Below are positions 1-9,748 of a stretch of 64,000 nucleotides of DNA, one piece after another. Source of the DNA: Symsagittifera roscoffensis (taxonomy: Eukaryota; Xenacoelomorpha; Acoela; Convolutidae). The position numbers and the translations under genes were made by a program. Numbering within the stretch: position 1 is the stretch's first letter; each line of letters begins with the position of its first letter. The notes beneath the pieces were generated by a model, which worked only from the letters and a program-made list of their open reading frames with translations, did not search any database and had not been told where the DNA came from. The stretch spans positions 35,911,966-35,975,965 of the forward strand of contig NC_087067.1 of assembly GCF_963678635.1 (NCBI RefSeq), given 5' to 3'.

Positions 1-16
1 GCATGATCGTGAATGG

Positions 17-1006
17 ATGGAGACAATGCAGCGGTTGACTGTCACCGAGAGAACAGAGAAGAGGCCAGTGTCCATTCGCAGCCGAGGCGTTGAACGGGAT
101 TGCAGGTCAATCGTCAACCAGCTGGTGAGCTCGATGCCGAAAGAAGTCTTGTTGAGAACTTCGTTCACTGAATATGGAACATTGAATCAGAACCAAACTA
201 CTGAGGAAGTCAGGATCAGGTCGAAATCTAGCTTCACGAGGAGAGTGCACTTCATGGATGCAAAAGAGGAATACGAACCAAGCCCAGATTGTTCGTCCGT
301 GGACGAGACAATGTCCGGGGAGTCTGACACCTTCGAGCCAGTCAAGGACGACTCGTCTGAGGAGTCAGACACCTTTGAGCCCGTGCAGGACGACTTGTCC
401 GGGGAGAGGTTGACTAGACCACCTAGGGGCAGAATTTTGTCCGGGGAGTCGGGTTCGAAGCGACCGATGGACAGAGTTTTGTCCGGGGAGTCAAGAAACA
501 TCTCAGACAACTTGGAATATGATGTTGGGGAATCAGTCGACTCAAGTGTTGACTCGAGACCCCAGTCCTGGGACAACACGTCTGAAACAGCTTCCAATTC
601 CGATATGTCAGAGATCGCAATCCACTCCTTATTGGTAGACTGGAAGCAGCGTGGGCTGGACCGAGAAACACATCAGGATCCAGACAGGGACAGATACACC
701 TCAGATGAAGAGGGCACTGTGGTAGATAATGCCGCAGACGAGCTCGAGCTGATAGCAGTTTCGAAACGCCCAACCAGATTGCTGCCACATGGTACGGTCG
801 TCCGTACCAATCTGGAACCATCTGTGCAGGAAGCGACGCCTTTGAAAAAGATATGGTGTGTCAAGTTGATGGACGATGCTCATGCTCCGAAGATAATGAG
901 TGGGCAAATGAACGTGGTGAAGACGTATTTGAAAGCCAGGTACAGGCTGTCAGATCTCCTAAGGGCTCAACGAAATGATAGAATGACGAGCAGTCTCAAG
1001 AGATGA
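17..1006 (+). pseudogene. Integrase-protein N-terminal region, broken copy, part 1
   Basis: This is the N-terminal part of the third pol-region protein. It is homologous to residues 1-295 or so of the A2 integrase frame at 58738. It is acidic and low in complexity, with repeated Leu/Met-Ser-Gly-Glu tetrapeptides each written with the same bases TGTCCGGGGAG (312, 396, 438, 480). The last 60 residues (ending ALRAQRNDRMTSSLKR-like) are well conserved. The frame ends at TGA 1004-1006, where A2 has a tryptophan codon, so this is a nonsense mutation and not a natural end. The first ATG is at 17; the frame is open to the left edge, so the true start is uncertain. Confidence 0.75.
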
Positions 1007-1507
1007 ATCGAGAATGGAGCACCTGACAAGGGAGACTTGGAAGAAGACAGCTACAAAATCCTGAAGCAATTCTACCTGAAGCGAAACGACTTGTTGTACC
1101 TGAATAAGGACGGAATCGTAGCCTGTAAGCGCAAGGAGGAGGACAAGGTCCTTTATAAATACAATTCAATAGTGTTACCACAGTTGTACCAGACCGAATT
1201 GCTCTTTCGTTCACATGATCAGATGGGTCATCAAGGCGTGGACAAAGTGTACAACAGGATACAGAAACGATTTGAATGGCCGGGATTGAAGAAGGCTTGT
1301 GAGAAGTGGATCGCAGCATGCCTGTCATGTCAGCAAGCGAAGGATCCCAGGAAGCTAAGGTTCCCCCTACAGTCAATAGAGTCGTCAGGTTTCAACGAAG
1401 TGGTGCAAATTGATCATCAGAAAATCTGTATGACAGCAACGGGCTATAATCAGGTGCTGGTAATGAGAATCATTTTACGAAGTATGCGGAGGCAGCACCC
1501 TGCATGA
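1007..1507 (+). pseudogene. Integrase zinc-binding domain and first catalytic Asp, broken copy, part 2
   Basis: This continues the same reading frame after the TGA at 1004. It carries the integrase HHCC zinc-binding domain (His in SHDQMGH, then Cys-x2-Cys in CLSCQQ) and the first catalytic aspartate (VQIDHQ). Near 1466 one base is missing relative to A2 (60088 region), which throws the frame into a false end at 1507. The true protein continues in another frame from about 1467. No ATG fits as a real start, so this is a fragment of one gene and not a separate gene. Confidence 0.8.
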
Positions 1508-3561
1508 CTGCATCGGCAGAAGAAACATGCGATCATTTGACAAATGTGTGGATAGCAAGGCATGGCTGCCCCATCACGTTCCAATCGGACAATGGCAAAG
1601 CATTCGTAGGTGATCTCACGAAAGAGTTAATGAAAAGGTCGCAGGTAGCGCAGGCCCACTCGACCACTTATCACCCGCAAACGAATGGCCTAGTCGAGAG
1701 GCAGAATCGCACACTGGTATCCATGTTGAGAGTCTACTGCTCACGCTACATGGATGACTGGGACAAGCACTTGCCACAAGTGATGGGTGCTTACAACAGC
1801 ACGGAGCATTCCACCACGGGAATAAGTCCGCATATGATGCTGACGGGTCACGAAAAAGCACTCCCGTTAACGTTCTTCTACCCTGAATATGAAGGGAAGT
1901 GGACAGCACCGCAAACGTACGTGCGGGACGTTATTAGAAGACAACAGGACCTCAATGACTTATGCAGGAGGAATACGCAACAGGCGCAAATTAGACAAAA
2001 AAGGAGGTTTGATAAAAGGACAGCCGATGCAAAAGCCTACTCAGTTGGCGATTACGTCTGGGTGTTCCAGGAAGTGATTCCACCAAAAGGAACCAAGAAA
2101 CTGTTAAAGAAATGGCGTGGTCCATTTCAGATAACAGAGGTGCACCAAGGAGGTCGTTTTTATCGGCTGAGCACTGGAAGAGCGGCTCATTACGAGAATA
2201 TCAAACCACACAATGCCTCGTCAGAGGATTGGTGCATCCCAGTGGACATGCAAGAGGGAGATTATTTAATAGTGGATCCTGCTTGTGAAGTGAATGAAAG
2301 GGGTACTCGCGACAAGAACGACGGGAATGAGGTGGTGGACGATTGCGATCTACCACTGGATCTCGAGTTGACTGAACGAGTAGAGGTGGACGATGAAACT
2401 CTACCCTATGCCGAAGAAGACTGGGATTGCCCGGAACAAACCGAATTTGACAAAGGAATACAGCCTGACTTTCCTCTCACTATGGAAACACGCCAAAGCA
2501 AGAGAGGAAAAGACCAGAAGAAATACAATCCGTATGGCGAGGACTTCGTTGTAGACAGGATAGTAGTGAGTGATGTCATAGACTCGCTGGTGGGACTGGA
2601 CGAAGTGGCGATGCTAGAAGAAATCGACCTTGTGAACGATATGGATCAAGATTGGATCGACGATCGATCAGAACCGGAAGTGGAGTTCGAACCAGAAGCG
2701 GAACAGACTCATGAGCAAGAACTAACAAACTTGCGCGTGCTCGAATGGCTCCATGATCTGCCGACAGATCCAAAAGAGACGATCCTGACGATTCAGGACG
2801 TCGATAGAGACGGCGTCAAATACATCAGTCATGACAATACCGAGTCCAACTGGGTCGCCCCAGATGGTCCTCTACGTGTTCCACAATCCAACCTCGGTCT
2901 CCTAGACTTTGGGCGATCGACGGGGACGTCGATGGATATTTTTGTCCGGGGAGTGGGGGTAGGACTCACCCACACCGAAAATCTCATAATAAAACAATTG
3001 AAATCGGCAAGAGAAACCGGAGAACTAGAGACAGAGGGCGAGAATGCTAAGAAACCACCTTTTGGACGAATCTTTGAATCGTATTTTGATCTACCGAACC
3101 ATTATTCGAACAATATCGTCATAACGGACAGCGATTTCATACTCACGGAACGCACGTGCGCCATAGCGATAACGGCGGATGTAAGCTTCAAAACAGCACT
3201 AGCAGCTGACTTTAAAAGAGAGTACAAGAATATCGAGTTTTTGTGGAAACAGAGGCCTGGTGTAGGAGGAATGATAGCGTTGCCCCCTGTCGCATCACAG
3301 ATACCAGCGAAATATTTGTGTTTTTTGGTTACGAAAGCTACTGATAGGCAACACGTGAATCCGGAGAGCTTGGTATTGGCCTTGACTCGACTTAGGGATT
3401 TCCTGGTTGAGAGAGGTGTGACCTCTCTCTCGTTACCAGTTTATGATCCCAATAGAGGGAAGCTACACCCGAGAGAGTTGTACGCTCTTGTACATGTGAT
3501 ATTTTCAGAGACTGACATAGAAGTTCACTTACATAAAAAATACTATCTGAGCATATGCTAA
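1467..3561 (+). pseudogene. Integrase core, GPF module and macro-like domain, broken copy, part 3
   Basis: The frame is open through the second catalytic Asp (SDNGKAF) and the Glu (GLVERQNR) of the DDE integrase core. It continues with a GPY/F-type C-terminal module (KKWRGPF near 2118-2138), an acidic linker and a C-terminal domain of about 145 residues (from about 3124) that resembles TARG1/OARD1-type macro domains. The first ATG is at 1504, but homology begins upstream, at the frameshift. The stop is TAA at 3559-3561. From the shift onward the frame is undamaged, so the inactivating changes lie only at 1004 and about 1466. Confidence 0.8.
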
Positions 3562-4038
3562 GAAATGCGCTCGGCGATAAGTGGTTTTTTTTAAGTTATT
3601 CGATAGGAATTGGAGTCAAGTTTCAGGTTAGGTTAGGTTTTAGGTACAGTATTAGGGATTATGTTTTTATGTGATAGTATAGGTGTGTGATGTTTATATG
3701 TTTATGTTATGTTGTTGTTATGATTATGTTTTATGTTTTATGTCATAAAGGACCCGGAGTACTCCAGGTCATCAAGGTGACAGCGCACATTCGTGCTACT
3801 CTGACAAAGGCAAAGGTGGACGATCCACCTTGGTGCTAAAATTTCAAATCAGAATTGTGAAAAGAATTTCAATGGAGAGTTTTAAAGAATTGATTGATGT
3901 TGTATCCAAAAATGATGATTCTAAGTCGCGACTTGTTTTTTAGATCTTGATTGATCGAAAATTGTTTACTGAACACTGAATCAGACGAGACAGAAAATTG
4001 TTTACACGACACGACAACAAGAATCAAGACGATAAGAA
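3562..4038 (+). other. Gap between integrase and SGNH blocks, with leader of block 2
   Basis: No coding frame was found. The first half is T-rich with many TTATGT words. At 3813-3831 there is a perfect 8-bp stem with loop CGA (AAGGTGGA / TCCACCTT). A splice-acceptor-like tract is annotated separately at 3933-3943. Elements A2 (62188-62583) and B (41919-42461) have gaps of similar size at the same place, so this is a standing part of the element design. Confidence 0.6.
3933..3943 (+). promoter_or_regulatory. Candidate 3' splice site for the SGNH block
   Basis: The sequence TTGTTTTTTAG is followed by ATCTTGATTGATC. Element A2 has TTCTTTTCTAG followed by ATCCTGATTGATC at the same place. Element B has CTTTCTGTTTTCAG followed by ATCGAG. 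A pyrimidine tract plus AG and a shared ATC across three diverged copies suggests that the downstream frame is made from a spliced RNA. The ATG at 4039 lies 96 bases downstream. Confidence 0.6.
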
Positions 4039-7000
4039 ATGGGTGACACGAACGAACTCATGGAATTTCTCTCAGCGAGTCTAGGAGCGACTCTAGACGA
4101 GATCTATCAGCGGCTGATTGATTGTGATTTCACACGAGAAGACCCGGGGTTGGCGATGTTTGTGGTCGCACTCCTCAATGCACTAGGACGAGAGGGTCGA
4201 GGGAATCGCCCTACAGAAGTCGTGTTGATGTTGGCCTTCGGTGAGTCCGGGACCGCCGAGAGAGGCCGAAACCGATTGATGAGATGGAGGCGTGGAGAAA
4301 TGTCTGGCCACGACCTGGCTCGTGAGCCAGGACTAGGTGAGCAAAGGGACCACCGGCTAGGTGAGATGCCCTTACCCGTCCAACCTGCGCAGCCACTCAT
4401 CGGAGCGAAGAGACAACGTGATGGGCCAGGCCCGTCACATTCGGTCGACTCTCCAACAGCTGCTCCTCCTCCGAAGATGGTGAGGGTGAGTGAAATAGAG
4501 ATCCAGACGTCGGAGACAATTGAGACGCTGGAGAAGAAGGAGAGAGATCAGAGCGAGCTGTGTGCCAAACTCCAGGAGTATAGGGCGATAGCTCGAGAAA
4601 GCGACGAATGGAAGAAGAAATTTGAAGATCTGCAGGTGGCCTACAAGGAGGATGAGATAAAGCACCTGAAGGAGCTGTATATGGCGAAGGTGAGCCAGGT
4701 GTCACCGGAAGTCCTGGCGAGCATGAGATCCTCGGAGGGATCCATGGACACACGCCCCAGGACAACAGCGCAGGAGCTATGCGCATCGAGAGGACCTGAG
4801 GTTCTGGATTTGCGTGCATCAAGGGGGCCCGAGGCTCCTCAGCAGACACGACCGTCTGCTTCGAGTCAGAGGTTCACGATACCAGACCCTTCTGACACCT
4901 ATCTAGCTCCTCAATTCCAGGAATCATTTAACCAAGTGGCCAGAGCCGTGATGGATGAGATCAACAGAGGCACTGAGCGGACACTGGTTAGGATCGTTCC
5001 TTCCCAACGTCGTGATCATTCATCAAATAGCTCGGAGCGAACAACCCGCACGATAGCGTGTTCTGCGCCTGGTGGAGTCTTTGAGAAGTCTCGCGTGGTA
5101 GACATCAGGAAGAATCTGATGGCACGTCATCCGTTCACGCAAGTGCCAGCCGAGCATCCTCGAGCCTGTCTGAATGACATGAGCTGGAACCCCGCCACGA
5201 ACGACCAGGTAATTCCCCCAGGGAGTCGCCATTTGATCATTGGAGACAGTTTGGTGAGAGATCTGAATGAGATCTTCGTCTATGGTCAGACTACCATTCT
5301 GTCCTTTGGAGGAGCCTCAGTGGCTCAGGTCATCAAAATGATGGAATTCCAGAGCGAGGATCATCTGGATACATTAATAATAATGCTGGGGACCAATGAC
5401 GTCTCGAGAGCCCCCGTGACTCCGGAGAACAAGTGGGAACCTCTATTGGTGTGTCTCTTGAACGAATTGAAAGAAAAGTACAGACCCAAGCTCGTGATCT
5501 TGTGCACGATACCACCAAATCCTTTGGTGGGCACCATAGTTGCAGATTTCATGAATGGCAACGTGACGCGGTGGAATGAAATGACCCGCAGTTTGGTGAG
5601 GAACAACCCTGGCGAGTTGCAACTCCTGGATCTCGAAAGTATGCTGCGCATGACTGACCACATCGCGCTCACTAAAGATGGAGTGCACTTCAATACCCAA
5701 CGAGGGAGGCATTGGATTAATGATGTGTTTCAGACGCAATTGAGGGAAGCGGAGCAAGAGTCGAGGGCGACCGGTTCTTTGGCTCGGAACAATTCGACCG
5801 GAGGGAGTAGAATAAGGGCAACCGTGCCCGAATCCCTCTCCAACCGTCTAGGGCCCTTGGCAACGGAGACGGTTAGAGCCGCAACCGTTGCTCCAAGTTC
5901 AAACGTGAGAGACAGGCTAGGGACTGCTCCTCCTCCCAGGCCGCAATCGATTGGAAGCCGACTCGGGAGATCAGTGGAACAGAACAACAGGAATAACTCC
6001 CAGACCGCGTCTAGGAGGAACGATCCGCCTGCCACGACAAATCCTGCTTCGACAGCAGGACCGTCTACAAGTACCGTGCCAGCGGAGGGAATCGAATCAG
6101 GCAGCAGGCTGCTTTGGAATAGATCAGATCCTAGTCATTGGGGTCAGTATAAGACGGACATGTCGGCGAAGTTGAACATGAATACCTTGACGTGTCGGGA
6201 GGACGTGATGAGAATGACTGGCGGAGAAAGTCCTACAGTATCGCGACTTTATCAGATACCGGGCGTGGATTGGCTGCTAGCAGAGCAGGAGAAATTCAGC
6301 TCCTCGACCTCACTCCGACATGTGGATTTGAATGGATTACCTCATGACAATACCTTTGGACCTTTGAACACCCGGTCGCTCACCGATGTTCGAGATAGGA
6401 CCCGGGAAAGGACACCACCTGCTCGCAAGGGCAAATTCCAGACAGAGAGCAAGCCCAATAACAAGCATCACAAGATGTACAGGCAGTTTGCTAAACCACC
6501 CGGTCAGACGCCTGGCGAGTATTCAAGGGACTACTCCCGAACGACAACGGTGGTTGGAGACGATAAGAGATATGGGAAACTGGAGGCCCCAATAGGCGAT
6601 GGCCTTTTTGCAGCTTATGATCCCTTGGATATGAAGGCTGCCAAGTATCTGATTGTGGCCGGCTCCGATTATCTCTACACGCCCCGTTCTCTCTTTTGGC
6701 CCGATGTGATTTTCTTGACGGCGCCTAAATTGGACTGGGGACAAGCAATCGGCATGATGATAAGTGTGCGAAGGGTGGTCAGTATGGAGCCACAGGTAAT
6801 AGTGGTTGCAGGCTCAAATGATCATCTGCAAAGCAGGGGCTTATTGTCACGTCTGACGGATGGGTCGATCCCGAGTAACGAGGTTATAGGGGAGGCGATA
6901 ATGACACTGCTCTCGGCGATGGCCGAGGTAGAGGCAGCAGCAAGACAACGCTTCACCATGAATGTGGTGAAGGTGATCTTTGTATTGTCACCAGGCTACG

Positions 7001-9318
7001 CTGCGTTGCCAGAACCCCTTCAATTTGTGTACACAATGGTCACAACGATAGCAGAGGGGATATTCAACGTGATAATTCCTGCCCCGAACAGAGTAGTAGA
7101 CCCAGATAATTACTATCCATCCCGATCTGAGCTTCCCGCTGTTTGGGCTGACATTTCCAATGCCATACAAGGGCTCAGAGATTTTAGCACAACTCGGTTG
7201 GTGCTAGATGAAATTCTGGGGTTGGAGCTGTCCAACTTCGCCAGATTACTGAAGTTAAGACCAGGGGTAGATGACGATCATCTGTTAGTACAACAGGTGG
7301 CTGATGATCTCTGGTTCAGACAGATGGATCAGGCAGAGAATGAGCAGGGAAGGATGATCAGAAAGAACATGACGTCAGCGGAGGAGGACCTCATGGCAAT
7401 GGCTTTGCGTACGAAGCCGCACAACAACGTATGGTTGTATTTGTCACCGAGGCTGTGCACCTTGGGTGAGGACGCGTTCGAGCATGCGCCGGCAATAATT
7501 AAAGAGATACACGTGTATCTGAAGAATCTATTTGATGCCCGGGAGTTGGCTGGAGGCAAGATGTTGAAACTGATGCAAGACGTAAACACGATGTCGCTGG
7601 ACAAGTTCCAAGCTGACGTGCTGGCCACGAAAGCACAGTATGAACGATCAGATGCTATCTTGGGTGGAATGGGAGTGGGATGGACGCCATCTTTCCTATC
7701 GACGTGCTATCCGAAGGCATCTAGGAACCTGATCGCGAGTTTCGTCAAGGACATCAGGAAGTTGTCGATTGGCCTGGTGCTAGGCTTATACGTGACATTT
7801 GGTCATGAAAACTTTGTGAAAGGACCGGCAAACCTCTTTACCCAAGCATTGGCAGATTTGAGATTGGATGGACTCCTGACTCTGATTGCCATGACCTACG
7901 GTCGACTGGGTGACTTGCGTGTGCTGTTGCGTTACCCTGAACAACTGCAGGGACCCAGTCGTGAGTTCAATGCACAGTTGGAAACCGCCTCGCTCAAGAA
8001 GATGAAAGACTGGAGGACTCTCCTGCTTCAATACCTCTTGCAACAGAACAGAAGCGTCACGGGAGAAGACAAGGTGGCGACGAACGCAGGCGAATGTAAG
8101 CAGTATTGTGGCATGCCCTTACTGACGGACTTGGCTGTCATGATGCGGATTGATCCGTTGGCTCTGGTCCACGGGCTGAGGGAATTCGTCACAGTGGTGT
8201 ATGGACCGGTGATGTCTTTTGCGTTCCCGGATGTGCAAGTTAAAGCGTACAGGAATTCGGTGTTGTACGTCAACCTGGTCTCAGTTGTGGATTGTTCCGT
8301 GCTGAATTGGGTAGAGCAGAGTGAACTGAGAAGGCTGGCTAGCGACGATAGGCTGTTCGGAAGAATAGCAGAGCCAGGCTGGGTGTTGATGGACTTCAAC
8401 AACCACTTCAAGTGCCGAATGGGCCGTGAGGATCTGTCCCACATCCAGTTCAACCCAAAACTTTGGAATTTGAGACCAGTGGTGAAAGATACAGGAGAGG
8501 CTGTGGGAGTACCTCAATTGCCAGGAGCCTACAGCCACGCGAAAGAGAATCAGCAAACATGGCTTCCTGGGTCCAGGCCGCTGCCGGACCAATGCCCTCG
8601 ATATCCACCAATAAGGAAGTTGTTGTTGGGAGTCACGTCTCCCATCATTGCCCCTCGCATCGGAGCAGCTCGTGACGCAGAGAAGAGAATGCTGAAGTGG
8701 AGTGGAGGGATGGAGCCGCGCTTCATCAGCTGGAACGCTGCCGCCGCGCACACGTTTGACTTCTCATTCCCTGATGCTTGGAGCAGGAAAAAGATCAAGG
8801 CACTACCCTCCAGGAGACCAGAGGTCTCGGCTGAAACGTGGAACGAAGTGTATTCTCCAACGGATGACTTATCGAGACTGAAGTGGTCAGGAGAGGCGAA
8901 GGTAGTGATGCTGAAGGTGGCAAGGGAGAGCAGAGGAGGCTCATATATAACGATAGAAGACCTGGCTCCACATGGCGAGGAGTTAGTAGAATTCCTGGTG
9001 GATGGTGAATTGTTTTATCACACAGGAGACATGACCGTCCCGGCTCGGCCGGACTCGGACATAGACTCACGACAAGGACCTTCAGGACCCAGGCCGAAAC
9101 CTGATGCAGGTGATGATGAATTGATGGATCAGGACGATAATGATGACGAGACCGGAAGTAAGACTGAAAAACCGGGAGAGACCGATCTAGGAGCGTTGGA
9201 GAGGGACTTGCTAGAATACCGGTTCAGTGAAGACGACGATGGGGAAGTCGATGGGAGTTTATTGCTGATGGCACCATCGTTCTTCATGTCTCAGGGATCC
9301 GCAGAGACTGCTTCATGA
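4039..9318 (+). CDS. Coiled-coil SGNH-hydrolase protein fused to a second SGNH-like domain and unknown region
   Basis: This is a 1759-codon frame. Residues 1-120 form an N-terminal domain shared with the other copies (LDEIYQRL, RWRRG, DLAREPGLG). Residues about 150-220 are a predicted coiled coil. Residues about 395-560 are an SGNH/GDSL hydrolase with Gly402-Asp-Ser404, Gly451-Thr-Asn453-Asp and Asp547-x2-His550, so the catalytic set is complete. A low-complexity linker follows. From about 865 a second module shows GSD (875-877) and GSND (925-928) with the same 49-50 residue spacing, probably a degenerate SGNH fold. The remaining 800 residues match the N-terminal half of element B's ORF C and are unassigned. 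In element B the hydrolase and this second part are separate frames; here they are fused. The enzyme's substrate is unknown. Confidence 0.8.
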   Translation: MGDTNELMEFLSASLGATLDEIYQRLIDCDFTREDPGLAMFVVALLNALGREGRGNRPTEVVLMLAFGESGTAERGRNRLMRWRRGEMSGHDLAREPGLGEQRDHRLGEMPLPVQPAQPLIGAKRQRDGPGPSHSVDSPTAAPPPKMVRVSEIEIQTSETIETLEKKERDQSELCAKLQEYRAIARESDEWKKKFEDLQVAYKEDEIKHLKELYMAKVSQVSPEVLASMRSSEGSMDTRPRTTAQELCASRGPEVLDLRASRGPEAPQQTRPSASSQRFTIPDPSDTYLAPQFQESFNQVARAVMDEINRGTERTLVRIVPSQRRDHSSNSSERTTRTIACSAPGGVFEKSRVVDIRKNLMARHPFTQVPAEHPRACLNDMSWNPATNDQVIPPGSRHLIIGDSLVRDLNEIFVYGQTTILSFGGASVAQVIKMMEFQSEDHLDTLIIMLGTNDVSRAPVTPENKWEPLLVCLLNELKEKYRPKLVILCTIPPNPLVGTIVADFMNGNVTRWNEMTRSLVRNNPGELQLLDLESMLRMTDHIALTKDGVHFNTQRGRHWINDVFQTQLREAEQESRATGSLARNNSTGGSRIRATVPESLSNRLGPLATETVRAATVAPSSNVRDRLGTAPPPRPQSIGSRLGRSVEQNNRNNSQTASRRNDPPATTNPASTAGPSTSTVPAEGIESGSRLLWNRSDPSHWGQYKTDMSAKLNMNTLTCREDVMRMTGGESPTVSRLYQIPGVDWLLAEQEKFSSSTSLRHVDLNGLPHDNTFGPLNTRSLTDVRDRTRERTPPARKGKFQTESKPNNKHHKMYRQFAKPPGQTPGEYSRDYSRTTTVVGDDKRYGKLEAPIGDGLFAAYDPLDMKAAKYLIVAGSDYLYTPRSLFWPDVIFLTAPKLDWGQAIGMMISVRRVVSMEPQVIVVAGSNDHLQSRGLLSRLTDGSIPSNEVIGEAIMTLLSAMAEVEAAARQRFTMNVVKVIFVLSPGYAALPEPLQFVYTMVTTIAEGIFNVIIPAPNRVVDPDNYYPSRSELPAVWADISNAIQGLRDFSTTRLVLDEILGLELSNFARLLKLRPGVDDDHLLVQQVADDLWFRQMDQAENEQGRMIRKNMTSAEEDLMAMALRTKPHNNVWLYLSPRLCTLGEDAFEHAPAIIKEIHVYLKNLFDARELAGGKMLKLMQDVNTMSLDKFQADVLATKAQYERSDAILGGMGVGWTPSFLSTCYPKASRNLIASFVKDIRKLSIGLVLGLYVTFGHENFVKGPANLFTQALADLRLDGLLTLIAMTYGRLGDLRVLLRYPEQLQGPSREFNAQLETASLKKMKDWRTLLLQYLLQQNRSVTGEDKVATNAGECKQYCGMPLLTDLAVMMRIDPLALVHGLREFVTVVYGPVMSFAFPDVQVKAYRNSVLYVNLVSVVDCSVLNWVEQSELRRLASDDRLFGRIAEPGWVLMDFNNHFKCRMGREDLSHIQFNPKLWNLRPVVKDTGEAVGVPQLPGAYSHAKENQQTWLPGSRPLPDQCPRYPPIRKLLLGVTSPIIAPRIGAARDAEKRMLKWSGGMEPRFISWNAAAAHTFDFSFPDAWSRKKIKALPSRRPEVSAETWNEVYSPTDDLSRLKWSGEAKVVMLKVARESRGGSYITIEDLAPHGEELVEFLVDGELFYHTGDMTVPARPDSDIDSRQGPSGPRPKPDAGDDELMDQDDNDDETGSKTEKPGETDLGALERDLLEYRFSEDDDGEVDGSLLLMAPSFFMSQGSAETAS

Positions 9319-9349
9319 ATCACCGAGGAGGAGGAAAATAGAAGAGTCA

Positions 9350-9748
9350 ATGAAGATATCATTCCTCAGTACGTTACCAGAAGAGGAATGGGAAAGATAT
9401 CAAATGGAACTGGAAGGCAAGACAGGAGCAACCTGGAGCCGAGTGAACTTCATGGAAAAATCATGGGACGTGATACGACGATATGGGACACAATCCATAA
9501 TGAAGGTGGGATTGAATCAACCCATCATGCGTGAGGTCCTGGAGAAAATAGTGAACTCCATGGAGTCGGATGTTCTGACCGAGTCAGTTACAGAAGACAG
9601 TGCCGATGATCAGCAGGGCACAAAGAAGTTACTTGTTAGACGAGCCAAAAAAAATGCTGAAGAGACTGAAAGGAAAGTCAGGGAGTCGAGTCGTGAACCA
9701 GAGGGTGGTGAAGTCAAAAGCCAAGACAGTGGTGACCTCTCTGATTAG
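9350..9748 (+). CDS. Bridge segment of the unknown mega-protein, shifted frame
   Basis: This is a 132-codon frame, shifted by +1 from the frame ending at 9318 and again by +1 from the frame that follows. Its first 80 residues (LSTLPEEEWERY onward) align with an internal stretch of element B's continuous 2300-codon protein (SLEDDAWQEF onward). It is therefore an internal piece of one long protein and not an independent gene. A run of eight A at 9647-9654 lies in the overlap with the next frame and is a likely place for either an indel or ribosomal slippage. The tail after that run has no match in B, which suggests that the real path leaves this frame there. Confidence 0.6.
   Translation: MKISFLSTLPEEEWERYQMELEGKTGATWSRVNFMEKSWDVIRRYGTQSIMKVGLNQPIMREVLEKIVNSMESDVLTESVTEDSADDQQGTKKLLVRRAKKNAEETERKVRESSREPEGGEVKSQDSGDLSD

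Noticed and set aside
3626-3650. Telomere-like GGTTAGGTTAGG
   Set aside because: Only about two and a half units, at a place where A2 has no such run; chance is enough.
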